From contig OU015542.1 of assembly GCA_907165065.1 (NCBI GenBank), positions 434,001 to 498,000 on the forward strand: a stretch of DNA of 64,000 nucleotides, given 5' to 3'. Below the pieces are notes generated by a model, which searched no databases, was not told the DNA's origin, and saw only the letters and a program-made list of their open reading frames with translations. This DNA comes from Caprimulgus europaeus (taxonomy: Eukaryota > Chordata > Aves > Caprimulgiformes > Caprimulgidae). Shown one piece after another: positions 11,280 to 23,846 of this stretch (its first letter is position 1; every line of letters begins with the position of its first letter). Made by a program: the position numbers and the translations under genes.

Positions 11280-14200
11280 AGTGTCTGTGATGCAGCCAGA
11301 AGAAGCTGCCACCTTCCTTATCTTGAGTGTAGGTGTGTGCCCAGCTGGTTATGTGGGACATGGCATTGCCTACACTTCTCTGGGTCCAGTTCCTTCATCT
11401 CTACCTAGCCTGTATCCCCTCTCAGAATTGCTGTCCTTCAGGAAGTGTACACACACCTTTTCCAGATTCCCTATCTTCCTATCACTGTGGTTTTCATTAT
11501 ATTAGCACAATAAGGATTTTTAAACTTCCATCTTAATTTTCCTGGACATCTGTGCTGTTCCTGCAGTCTCTCTCCATGTTACAACTTTCACAACATTGCT
11601 TTCTTATCTTTGGCAAGCCTGTCCTTGCAGGCACTTAGGAAGCCCGGATGAGACTTAGGGCCAGGCAAGCGCTCCTGCTGTCAGTGCTGATCTCAGCGGT
11701 GAGCTGGGGCTAAGCGATTGAAGATGATCCTCCTGGCACTGTAATTACATTGTGAAGACACTTGAAAGTTTCTGTTGTTAAATATTTAATGCTGTAAGAC
11801 GAATAAGACCCTGGATGTGAATTTTATGATGGATGTCTTGCTCACCAGTGGATGTGCTGAGAGCCTCCACTCACCTCCAGACACAGTGACCATGAATATT
11901 CATGCTTCTCCCTCCAGGGCTTGTCTCCTTTGTGAGGCTTGTGCCAGGAACTACACACTGGGAGCTCAGATAAGCAAGGAGGCTAGTGGGGCATTTAGAG
12001 GGACAGGGCTTGTGCTGAGAGTGACTGTCAGATGGGGATGATGAAATAGTAATTAGAGAGCACCTTGTTTCAGGTGTGTCAGCCCTGCTCAGTCTGTGCC
12101 TGCAGCCCGGGGTAGACTGGAGCCAGCTTCTGTCACCCTCACCAGCAAGAGGGGAGATGGTCTGTGCAGGCAGTGGCATGGGCTGATTGACTGCAGTAGG
12201 GTACTTAGCTCCATGCTCAGCCTGCCCTGAAGCAAGTGGTCCATTTAGAGTTGCTGCTTGGTCCTAAGGAAGTATCATCATCAACTGGAGGGGTGCTAAC
12301 ATGTCCTTTGGGTTTTGCTTTGAGGGGAGAGTTGGATATACTTAAAGCAGAGTTGGGCAACCCCCTTCTCATCTCTTCTGATGGGTTCCTTGGCAAACAC
12401 ACAGAAGGACAGTGACTTTGTTCCATAGCAGCTCCAGAGACTGCAAAATCAATTTACATCTGATGCCTGGGTGGAAGCCAGACCTTTGGGCTGTATCTGC
12501 ATGGTTGGGACTGGAACCTGGGGTTGGTATAAAGAGCAACAATGCTGCCTCCAGTGCTGGTGGTTGTTCAATACGATCTGGAGAGCCCAGAGCTCTATGG
12601 ATTTTATTCATGGTCCTGATCTTTGCCCTCTCTGCCATGATTCCTACCTTCAGCCAGGGGAAAACTTAAGAGATGTTCGTGCTGTAAAGGAGAGGAGAAA
12701 GAGCTTTGCAGCCTGCCAGTGCCTGGGACTACCTATGGCTCAGCAACTGCAGCCACCAGGCTGGTCCCAAGTCAGACTCTTTGGAGTCTGGGCTCATCCT
12801 GCTCAACAAAGACAGGACATGAGGATGAGCCTCCCTGGGATGGACCTCAAACAAAACTAGTAAGCACTCATGCTCATTTCACATCCCTGGTTGCTGCAAT
12901 GAAGTGGAGAAGAGTCATTCACTCCCAACTTCGAAAGCTGGGAGTGATGTCTGCTCTTTAAAAGAGCCATTGCTGCTGTTGGTTGCTTCCCTTGGGAGAC
13001 CACCAGTGGGGCAAGTGTCTGCTGCTTCCTCTGTGATCAGCAGAGAGAATGAGGAAAATTTTTGAAATTAAAAATTATGTACACAGTAGAAATTCCCCGG
13101 TTCTCTGTTCGCCGAGATAAAGAATCACCAGAAAACTTTAAGAAACTGTATTTCTTCACTCAGCCTGTGATTTTCTTGGGTTTTCTCTTGACAGGATTTC
13201 AAGGGAAGTGTGCATTTCCTACCCCCAGCTGCATTTCCTCCAAAAGCTTATTTTTTCCCTGAGAAAAGGTTTTGATAGCAAATTCTTCATCACCCTTAAT
13301 TTATCACAGCCATGAGCCTTTCCTTGCTGGGATGCCAGCTTTGACAGCTGTCCTTGACTGATGCAGCCACTAGTGCTTTGCAAGTGTGAGTACAAGCAAA
13401 TGCACATCTGGGGTAGAAGAGACACGATGCACAGGCGCAGCTGTGCTGCATCATTTCTAAGTGGTCTTGATCAATGCATTAAATCCCCCAGACACAAACT
13501 GCACTGACACCCAGATGCAGGTACCTGAGGGCTAAGGGGAGGCTGGTTGGTTTTCCAGTTCAGTGCTTGCAGAGGTAAAGGAACAGAAAAGGAAATAAAG
13601 GGGTTTATCTTCCTCCTGGCCCAGGAGGTATCTGGAAACCCAGCCATCACACCATCTCCCTGGTGGTCTCCCTGGGGGGCTGGCTCTGCAGCATGCTGGG
13701 GTGTCCTTTGGTTCTGTGTCAGCTGGAGCAAGTGCTGAGCCTCCAGACTCCCCCTTCTCCTTTCTCCCTGATGCTTGTCTTTAGAAATGCTCCTGATGTG
13801 GCTGCATGACCCCCCATGTCCTGTGGTCGCTGAGCAGCCTGACACTCCTCCTGCAGCCTCTGCAGGCAGCGGGGCTCCCAGCTCCCACCACCAAAATGCA
13901 GCAGCAGTTTCTTTCAGCCCCAACCCAGTGAGGACAGCTTTCCTCCAGGCTGTGGGCTCTCTGCACCAGCTGCCCAGACTGTGGCATCCCCAGGCTTGGC
14001 TTACATCCCAGAAAACAAGCTGCACTGAAAAGGGGTTGGGACCTGTCTCCTACCCTTTGACCAGAGCCCTGCTTGGCTGTGTGTGATGTCAGGCTGCAGG
14101 CACACAGTCTTCAAGAAAAGAAGGTAAGAGGCACCTTCTCATGCTGATAGGGACTTCCAGAGCTGATGGATGGACATAAAGAGCACCACTGACCTGAATA

Positions 14201-17200
14201 AGACAGAGGAATGAAGGCTTGTGAGCACAGAGAACCTCAGAGCCAATAAACAAAGGTCTGGTGACCCTGTATCCCTTACAGGACATAGTGTGGCTGTGAG
14301 AGGTGGTGGAAATTGTGTCTTCAGCAATAGCTTTTACTTTCCTGCTTCTCAGCAGTCACGGCACTGCTGGCTGGGGAATGCACACACGGATGTGGCTGTG
14401 GCTATCTGCACACACCACAAACCAGCTTGTGGGTTTGCCCAGAACGCAGGGGGCTTTGGGAGCCCGCTGTGGGTGCAAAGGGGGGTTGCTTCCCCTGAGG
14501 CAAGGCTCCTGCACTGAGCACTGTGGGGTTTCATGTGAGGAGGCACATCTCTTGCACCAGACATTGCCTTTGGATCCTGGTGATGGGTGTGCTGGAAGGG
14601 CATGTCCGCAGCAGCTGGCAGGATGTCTTCACATGGCGTGAAGGTAGCAAGGGGAGTTTCTGAGGCCACATCTGTGCTGCTGGGGTCCTCTCCAGTAGGT
14701 CCAGCCACCCCCTTGCTTTGCCAGCAGTGAACGACACACACAGGGAGAAGGAAATGACCCTGGAGGGTGTGACCACAAGAGAGCTGAGGGAACCTGCAGG
14801 CTGGCAGACAGCTTTGGGCAGACAGAGCTGTGGTGTGGATTGTGTGAGCTCTTAATGGTGTTGTCAGATGACTCCATCTGAAGGCGAAGGCAGCAGAGAT
14901 TACACTCTGACTCAAGGTTAGTTTTGATTTATTATTCCCAGGAACCTTTAGCACAGCAAAGCTTTTTGAGTTCCCTGCAACAAGCGCTCTTTGTTTTACT
15001 GCCTTTATAAATCACCTTAGTCTGCAGAAATGTAAGAATAGAAAATGTTAGTCTAGAATAAACAATTGCTAACCAGTGAGACAAAATAATCAGCATTCAT
15101 AAGATAAAGCACCAGTGTAAAGTGAGCAATGATAATAATGGGGAAGAGAAACAAATCAAGAGGTAGGTTTCCCAAAACCCTACTGCCAAAACCAATAGTG
15201 CCTAGAGATGACGTTGCTCTGGACTGCATAGCTTACAAAGACCAGCGGTCAATGACTCTGGATGCAGCTGAGGGTTCACGATAGCACCTTGGTTCAATCT
15301 GATCTGTGTCAGATGTGCAGAAGAATGAATCTGAAGTAGGGTTGGGATTGTGCAGGAGAGATCAAGGACATGGGTTGGGAATGGGGTTAGGAATAAGCTA
15401 GGAGATTTCAGTCTGGGGAGACATGCCCAGTGAGACAGTGCAGGCGGTGTGGGCAGGATGAGCCTGATGGTTAGTGCAGTGTCATCAGGGCTGGGAGAGA
15501 GTGAGGGAGAAGGGCTACAAAGTTCTGCAGCAGCATGAGGAACTCGAATGCTAGGTGGGAAGCATTACTAACTCCCCTATGCCACTGACACCTAGCTCCT
15601 TGGACACTGGGAGTAGGGCAGTCCATCTGCATGTTCTGGGACATGTTGCATGGCCATGAGCCCTAATACCTCCAATGGGCCTTGCTTCTGGAACCCACCT
15701 GCAGCTGAGGCACCTTCTTGCACCATGGGGAGTTACCTTTTCCAGAGCCTGGGACTGACCCTGGGCAAAACAGGGAAGCAAGACACTGCTGAACAGGGGA
15801 CTAAAGGGAAGGGATTGAACAAGGAGGACTCCTCTGTGCAGGAGGGCTTCCTGCAGTGAAACCATGCCTGTCAACCAGTGAGCTGGCTGGGAAACAGGCT
15901 TGGCTAAATTTCGGCAAGCAGCCTGCAAAGAAAAGGTGGTTGAGGGCTGGGTGTTTTTTTCTACATCAGGGGGGTTTATGTCTGGAGCCAGCAAGTGTAG
16001 ACTAGCTGGAGGGGCACAGGGACAGCAGCCTCTTTGACTTGAATATCTTCAGCTGTGACCTTGGAGGAGTGCCTGTGGGAATGCCCCATCCCAGGGAGAG
16101 GTGCAGAGCAGTAGTGTGGGGATGGGGGCAGCTTGCACAGCAGGTATGCTGGCCGTGCTAGGGCAGCTCTGATAAAATCACAGAGGCTGCTTTTAAAGCA
16201 TAAGGGATGGGGCAAATGTGTGGGGTGGGGACCTCCCTGCAGGGGTACTTCTCCTCTCTGCTCACTTGCAGAGGTATTGCCCAGTCCCACTGGCAGCAGC
16301 TGGCACAGAGCACAGGCCACTGCACTTGGTGGTAGGTGGCTCTTTTAAGTGTAAAGTGTAAGAGAGCAAGAAGTAAAGCTGTTGCTGAAGGAATATCAGG
16401 TGTCAGAGAGAGGCAGATTTCAGATCCCTCTGGGATGTCTGGCTTTTTGGGATGCCAAAGGACAGCAGTGGCTGGAAACACTTGAAGTGATCTTAGGTGA
16501 CAAACTGTCTCTCACTTGCAGACCTGCTCACAGGGACCTGAGATCAAGGAAGTCCATATCACCTAAGACTACACCCACAATGCAGCATCCCTCGCTGATC
16601 TTATCATAAGGGCTCACCTGGAGACACCAGGGTGCTCAGTGGGGACAGGGGTGCAAGAAGTCCCGCCCTATGTAGACATTGACAGTGTGTCAGATGAGTC
16701 AAGCCCCAGAATAGCCTCTGCCTCTCCCCATGCCTCTTGGTCCCTGCACCCCCAACCACCAACCTGCAGTGTTCTGCAGTGTCCAGCCCCATGCATTGCT
16801 CAGGTAGCTTGAAGCACATCCGAGATCTTGTGTGTTACAGCAGGGGACTGGCCTTCACCCCTGGCGGGATACGGATCTGTGGAGGCAGCTGGAGGTGGAT
16901 GGATGTTGCTGTATCTGTAGTCTGGCAGAGGGGCTGGAAGGGAAGCAGTGACCCGAGGTCAGGGGCCAGGTGGGGGAGAGGAGAAGAGGGGAGAATGGCG
17001 TGGCTGTGACCAGGGAGCCGTGCAGAGAATGGAGAAGGACAGAGGCCAAGAGAAATGGGCAGAGATGCAGAAGAGAGGGGCTGAGCTCCACACACATAAC
17101 TGACAAACCCTGTGCCAGATAATCTACTAGACACCCCAGTCAAGCACACATGGAGATCTCTATAAACAACCTAACCCAGCAGACTCTTTTGAGGAAAAAC

Positions 17201-20200
17201 TCAAAAACTTTGATCATTGTTGCCATGGTGATGTGATTTGGAATATGTGTGGCAGAGTATTTTTTATTGTCAGCCTTTGTCATAAACAAATAACCTGCTA
17301 TAGACTTAGAAAAAAAGGGACAGACCTGGGCTCAGACCATCTAACGATCAGAACCAGAAGCTGCAACTAATAAATCAAGGAAATAGGAAGATTGTAAATT
17401 CCACTAGAGGTCACTTGGTTAAACAAAGTGCAGGCGTGCCAGACAGCCGGGGTGGGCGGGGAAAGAATTAACGGCAAGGTCTGGCCACTGTCCGTTGGCA
17501 TTTAGATTCTGGTTTATGGTGACAGGCACTTCATCTCCAAAAGTCTTCTAGGAAATACAGCCTGCATACCAAGCATGGGCTAGCTAGTGAGGCTGTGGCT
17601 GGTTTGGGGGGGCATCATCCTGTGGTTTTACCCCGGAGATGTGGGCTACACTCTGCCTTGTGCAACATCATCCAGTATTTTGACTCAAGCAGATCCTGTC
17701 CTGTCAGAGGTCCTCAATCACTCCACTGGTGAAGGTTGCTACCCCCAACACAGTTGGTTGCAACAGGCTTAACCTCTTATGCACACGCTGGCCCCATAGT
17801 CCTTGTGCATACCTGTAATCTGAGTCTTCTAGTAAATTCACAGATTTTGCCAGACACGAACCAGTAGCAAATATTATCCATTCCAGAAGTTGTGCTTCTG
17901 CTGAATAGGCCTCATGCTTAAGTTCCTGCTCCACGCTGGCTTAAAAAAAAAGGGGATGAGCATAGAGCTTTCAACTCACCTCTTGTGGGGGTTGAACTCA
18001 GTGCTGGCCATGTTGCAACATGGATCCACAACCCGGGGTTAGTTGCACTGGTTCCCTGTCAGAAGCTGATGACCATCAGTGCTGGTGAATGGTACCCTAG
18101 GGAGAAAGATGCCAAGACCAGACAACAGGACTACAGTGAGAGGAAACATTCTTTCCTCATCCTTTCTCCTCCCAAGATCTTGTCCCTGGCCAGATTGACA
18201 TGCTAACAGAAAAGGAGGGGCAGATCCAGGGACCTGCTCCTTTCTGAGTAACATACCAGCAAGGCAAGATACCATGGAGCACAACTTTCCCCAGGCTGGG
18301 TCCATCTGGGGGATATGTGTTCCAAGCACGTTATCTGGACCTGACACAGAAACATGCTGAGTGAAGGCTGGCTTCCACTGTGAACGCCCTTTGGGCCAGG
18401 AGTGAGACATCCCTGGACTGCTTGATGCTCCCAACAATGAGAGCACATGTGTATCTAAGCCAGGGAGAAAAGAAAGCCCTGACAGACCTGATAATCTGGC
18501 AGAGCTATGGGAATGCTGTGCCTCCAGGGAGTGCCTGTGTTGTGTGGCTCTTTGGATTTGTCTTGGAGACATGGTTCCTGTGGTCTCCATTTCTCAGATT
18601 TTCAAGCACGCCCATTTGACAGCCAGACTGACTAGGAAACAGGGCTGTGAGCAAACAGACAGAGGGGATGTTTGCTCTATGTCACCTCTACCCATAAGTA
18701 CAAGGCATCTCATGCAGTTTCCCTGCCCCTGGCTTTTGGTGTGGATGTCATGAAAAGCATCCAGCAAACTTTGTGTATAAACACAAAATGCTTCCTAGGC
18801 CTCTGCCAAGTTCATGTGAGTTCCATCTACTCTTCTAGCAAAGCCCTGTCCTCTGTAGTGCAAAATCTAATTGCATGGGTCACCAGCATCACACAAGTGG
18901 TGACTGTGCAAAACAGGGTGACACTGAATTTCCAACAGAAAGCACCTACTGTGACCCATTTTCCTCTTCAATTCAAAATGCTCAAACACCTTCAGAGCCG
19001 TGGTTCTTCCATCTTTCTGAAGCCCAGAGCACCACATCAGTTTTGGTTTATCCCAGGGAAGCCTGAAGCTCTATCAGCGCAGTCAGTGGCTGTGAGGGCA
19101 GCGTTGCTCTCTCTGACCCTGGGACGCTGTCGCTCAGGCTGCTTGCCCTGGATTACACCCAGCCTCTCCTCCTGCTTCGCCCTGATGCTCCCAGCAGAAT
19201 GCTCTGCTCCCGTGGGTCAAACTGCATCCTGTTCCTGTTGTTCAGCCTTAGCCTGGCATTTAATCTTGCCAGACAAACCTCTGTTCCTCACAGCCTGGTT
19301 TCACCTCACTGGCACTCCCAGTCTGAGCAGTTCCCTCATAGCTGTCCTACATCTTTGGAGAAGAGAGTAATCTGGTGTGATGATTTCTGAGTGAAGTAAA
19401 AAGTCCCTTTCTGTACATCCCTTCAGACATCATGTCTCCAGCTTCTGCTCATTCACCTCTCAAAGAATTTATCTATTCTGCTTTCCCTGGGCTTGTACAG
19501 CGTGGCATGGCTTTTGCATAAAGCTCAAGCTGCTAATGGACATCTCACAGTATCTTTCATGTGCAGAAGCCCATGTAAACACCACAGGCATGAACGTTAA
19601 GGTTACAATCTCAGAAAGTAAGAAATGAGACACAAGAACTCTTCTAGGGATTGTTCAACCACTTCATAGTTCAGTGTCACCCAGTGTCACTGCACACAGG
19701 ATTTAAACTTCCTGTTCTTCACTGAGGGCAAGTGAGGAAAGGAGGTTACATTTTTGGTTTGTATTAAGCAGAAGATGTGGAGAGGTGGCTGCAGAGAAGA
19801 CATTGTATGAGCAGGTGAATTCACTTTTTCAGTTCAAGTTGGAGTTCATTTTAAAAGTAATTATCTCCTGAGAGTTGATTTTCTAGAAGCTTGTTCCGAG
19901 TGGTGGTTTGAAACTTCTGTGTTTGAGCACTTCATATCTGGCCCTGGGGCAGGTATGGAGGTAAGAAGAGTGCCCAATATTTCTTCTGCATGGTGAATCT
20001 GCTCTCAAAACCCCCAGAAATGTGCACTCATACAGCAAAGGTGACTCTCATACCCACTGCTTGTAACCTGGTAGTGCTTCAATCCACAGCACAGTTGTTT
20101 CAGGTGCAGGAAAAATCCCTAACAAAGACAGAAAGTGCCTCATCGAAGGGCTATTCTCTAATAAATGGTACAAATACACAGCACATGGACACCACTTGCA

Positions 20201-21370
20201 TAGTGATGACACAGGGAAGCATGAGTGATGTCCTGGTGCTGCCGTTACTGAAGCACAGAACAGGGCCATGAAATCCCACATTTCTGTGACTCCATGGCTG
20301 AAGCAAGAACATCCCGGTGCTCAGGACACCCTTGCAGAAGACAGCAGACAGGAAAGTGCCAATGCTTTGAGAAGCCTCTTTGCCACGAGCAGGTTCTGTG
20401 GCTCAAGCCATGTGGCAAAGGAGAGGTGGGGAACAGTGTAGGCATCACCAGAGCAAACCATGATGGCCTTGAATGCTTCCCTTGACACATGTCCCCATGC
20501 CTGTGATACATGGGCATGCACACAGATGCATCCTTGACATCTCCTGCAATGGAATTAGCCACTACTTGGGCAATTTCTGTGGTGCCCTCTCAGCTGTATT
20601 AAAGAAATCTTCCCTTCTTTGGCCAAAAAAGCCTTACACAGATGACGTTGCACACATCCATTGTACAGTGGAGGGCTGAACCATCAAAGAGCTGTTGCAA
20701 AGAGTAAATTTTCCTCAGTATCCAAGAAGCAAAGCACTTAACTCCCACTGGTGCCTTCCAAAACATCTTCCCCCTGCTACAGCTGTGCAGAAGACTATCC
20801 ATCCTTTTGATATTTCCCATTACAGGAATGATTCTCTGCTGCTAGCAGTGGTCCTAGATGACAAACACAACTTGTATTCTTGTTTTCTGGGTTGTCTACT
20901 TTTTTCTAACCTCTAAGGTATTCTATAACTTCTCCTCTTGGGAGTATGCACCTGTTTTAATAAAAATAAATTAGTAGTAGAATATTAGATTGATGTAATG
21001 ATACCGTGCAACTCTTACCCTCCAGGAATATTGCTGTTTATTGGAAGGGGGTTTAGTGGAGAACAGAAGGGAAAGCGTTTCCTAAGTGCAGCTGGAAAGA
21101 AATCTTGGCACCTGCAGAGCAGGAAGGGAGGATGCAGGTCTGGACCATGCACCAGCATCCGCTCACCCACATCCCTGCTTCTCAGCAGTGGCTCACCCAC
21201 AACACAAGTTCTGGGTCAAAATTCATAATCCCAGACTGAGCACCTTACCCAGCCCTGACAAAATACTTTGCTGACCAAGTTTACTCCATTTCTGCATCAG
21301 ATCATTTCTCCCTCATACTCAGAGAGCCTGCTGCCATCTGTGAACAAATTCTAAAATTTCCCTCTTTCAG
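11280..21370. other. Long unique noncoding stretch, no gene recognised
   Basis: Ten kilobases without a recognisable repeat or gene. The longest open frames are 18672-19370 plus (232 codons), 14349-14954 minus (201 codons), 13471-14025 minus (184 codons) and 18039-18590 minus (183 codons). All are rich in Ser, Pro, Cys and His, lack domains or a signal peptide, and look like chance frames in moderately GC-rich DNA. A pair of tandem hairpins lies at 12920-12967. A run of A at about 17942-17950 is a simple tract. I cannot rule out exons of a spliced transcript. Confidence 0.4.
12920..12967. other. Two adjacent perfect inverted repeats
   Basis: The first pairs CACTCCCA (12920-12927) with TGGGAGTG (12939-12946) across an 11-base loop containing the palindrome TTCGAA. 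The second is the perfect palindrome GCTCTTT-A-AAAGAGC at 12953-12967. Seen directly in the sequence; function unknown. Confidence 0.6.
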
Positions 21371-21469
21371 CATGAGCAATCTGCACCAAAGCACCCTGCA
21401 TTCATCCCCTTTTGTGCTCTGGCCATCATCCAGCCACTCGGGTGAGATGCAGGAACAAAACCGTGCGAG
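21371..21469 (+). other. Candidate 99-bp exon, gene unknown
   Basis: A strong acceptor (TTTCCCTCTTTCAG, with a branch-point-like TTCTAAA about 20 bases upstream) lies directly before 21371. A consensus donor, AG|GTAAGT, begins at 21470. The interval is 99 bp and only one frame is open throughout: it starts with an ATG at 21372 (first residues MSNLHQSTLHSSPF) and runs to the donor without a stop, so both flanking introns would be phase 2 and the exon would be symmetric. I do not recognise the peptide, and no partner exon with equally good signals was found nearby. It could equally be an exon of a noncoding RNA, or chance. Confidence 0.25.
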
Positions 21470-21474
21470 GTAAG

Positions 21475-23179
21475 TGATAAAATGTGCACTAAATGAATCC
21501 TGTTGTGGAAGGTGGCTAGCAACCAGCTGAACTCTTCAAGGCACTCTGAATCTCTGAATGACTCATGAAACCTAGTAAAAAAAATCCTTTTAGGAAATGA
21601 CCCAGTTGAAGAAATCAGAATCTGCTCACAAATGACTTGCTAACCAAAGAATGAGTCCATGGAGCTCGTTTCTCATGGCCAGACCCATCCTCAGCAGGAT
21701 CGTTTATTTTTTTCTTTCTTTTCTTTGAGCAGTCCAAAAAATCTGGATGGAATTGCTTGAGTATTTTATAGATATTATGCACCAGCTCAGCATGATTAAA
21801 TGCAAGCTGTAATATATATAAAGAGGGCAAAATTTTCAAAAAATGTCAGCCTGGCTCAGGAGCTAAATTTCCCAGGAGCCTTAAGTGCTGCAAATGCTAT
21901 TTGCAGCATCATTTCCAGGCTCTGTGCCTCCTCCAAGTGCTTCTCCTGAGCTCTTGGGGCTGCTTAGGCAAGGCAGGGGAATTTGCTTACACTGCCCAGA
22001 GGCAACTGCCTGGACCCTCTTCAAGTGTAGGCAGCTTTTGTGAGCTGCAGGGGAGCCTCTTTGAATCTAGAAGTCTCTTTTAGGGTGAAACCTTTAAATT
22101 CAGACAACATCAACGGACAGATTCATCCTTTAGCCATCTCTGTTGATGAGAAGGGACTTTAAGCACTTGATATAGGAGGACCACTGCTTCAGGATAAAGC
22201 TCCCCCAAGCTAGGTGCAGCAGTACCTATTTAAAGGCTAAAGTTAGTCTCACAGGATCTAGTTTTTCCTTCTGAAATCAAAGAAGGTGTTAGAAATCACA
22301 TCTCCAGGAAGAGACAATGACTATGGAGAGCTGAACCTCTGCCACACTCTCAGAAAGGCCTCTTGGAGCCCAGTGTCTTGCTGTACAGTGGATCAAAGCC
22401 AACTAATTTGAGCCAAAGCTCAGAGTATGGGAAAAGCACAGCTCTGCTGAACTGCTCATCCCTGAGCAGAGCCAGTTTAACACTTCCCCAAGGATCAGCA
22501 GCTTTGAGTTTTTGCCCCTACAAGTGCCAGGAAAGACTATAAGAGAACAAGTGTGATGGAGGCAGGGAGAGCTCTTGAAAGGCTGGTTGTTCCTCACCCA
22601 ACCCCCAGACACTACCCCCTCACTCTGGGAGAAGAGGCTTCACCCACCCTGCTTTGTTCCAGGCATCCAGCACAGGCAAAACAACCTTTTTGGCCAGAGC
22701 AGCTCTTTGCTTGATTTGTGTCTGTAGCTGAACCTGCCTCCAAGATATTTCTGAGCAACACATGGTACTGGAGGTAAAGCAAATCAAGGAGGCACCTGGG
22801 TGGGAAAGCATTTCTAATCCCCTTCAGTGCTGAAACCCAGGGAAGTTGAGCAGAGAGTCACCCTGCCCCTGCAAGCAGTGGGTGGTTTCAGGGAAGAGGT
22901 TGGTCAGCAGCTCCCTTTCTGTACAGCAATAGTATCCTTGGCTTTTAATATCTCTCTGTTAGCTCAGGAAGAAGAAACAGCTGACCATGAGATAGCAGCA
23001 AGGACATCTGAAGAGACCTAAAAATGTACCATGTGAATGATATGTTTTTAAATATAGTACACCAAGGGAAAGAGAGAACCTGGGATAAATCCAAGGCTGA
23101 AAATCCAGTTTGGGGGAGTAAGTGAATGCTAGGTAAAGACCAAATTATCACTTAACTCTCAAGTGAGAGGGAAGGGTTG
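21475..23179. other. Unique noncoding sequence, no gene seen
   Basis: No gene or repeat is recognised. Local A/T-rich text (TATATATAAAG at about 21812) has no supporting downstream ORF and is not called as a promoter. Confidence 0.45.
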
Positions 23180-23184
23180 AGCTG

Positions 23185-23841
23185 TGTAATGGTTTCACTG
23201 GGCTGGCCCTTGGTCAGCAGCCAACATGGCCATTCACCCACTTCCCCCCCACCCTTGGGGGATAGGGCAGAGGACTGGGGAGCAAGAGTAAGGGGGCTTG
23301 TAGGGTGAGAAAAGAACAGTTTAATAATAGAAATACAAGAAAACTTAAAACCCCTCTAATTTTAAAATAGTAGTGATAATGATAACAGTAATAAAATATG
23401 CAAATGAGTGACACCCAGTGCCATTGCTCAGCACCCGCCGACCCAGCCCGGCCCGTTCCCAGGTCACGATCCCGGAGCAGCGACAATCCCGACCCGAAAC
23501 CGCAATCCCGGGAGAGCCAGAGCCCGAGCGAGAGCCAGAGAGAATCCCCCCCCTTTCTGGTCAGCCCCAGATAATGCACTAAACATGATGGGATGTGATC
23601 TGGAACATCTCACTGGCACATCCCAGTGCCAGTTTGGGGTTTGCTATTCACTGTGCTCCCCCCTCCCAGGCCTAGTGCAGCTGGGAACCAGCCAGACACG
23701 GTGGCCTTGAGCTCCAGCAGCAGCTGATGACATCAGTACTTTCATCAATGGTGTTCTCAAAGCAAGTCTGAGCTGAAACCAAAACACGGCTCTTCTGACT
23801 ACTGAGAAGAAAATTATCTCTACCCTAGCAGAACCAGGACA
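23185..23841 (-). mobile_element. Solo LTR, ERVL-like, CpG-rich, minus strand
   Basis: On the minus strand it starts TGTCCTGGTTCTGCTAGG (at 23841) and ends CCCAGTGAAACCATTACA (at 23185). The flanks are AGCTG at 23180-23184 and AGCTG at 23842-23846, a perfect 5-bp target-site duplication. The first half (sense) is closely alike to the LTR at 43990; the second half differs and ends in 'gggccagcccagtgaaacc'. The middle (about 23430-23535) keeps many CpG dinucleotides, unusual for old methylated repeats and a sign of recent insertion or of use as a promoter. TGAGCAATGGCACTGG and the following A/T-rich block mark the probable R region. No internal retroviral genes adjoin it. Confidence 0.92.
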
Positions 23842-23846
23842 AGCTG

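Noticed and set aside
18672-19370. 232-codon plus-strand frame
   Set aside because: No recognisable domain, signal peptide or repeat structure; Ser/Leu-rich composition as expected from pyrimidine-rich DNA; no promoter or Kozak support. Kept only as a note under the unique region.
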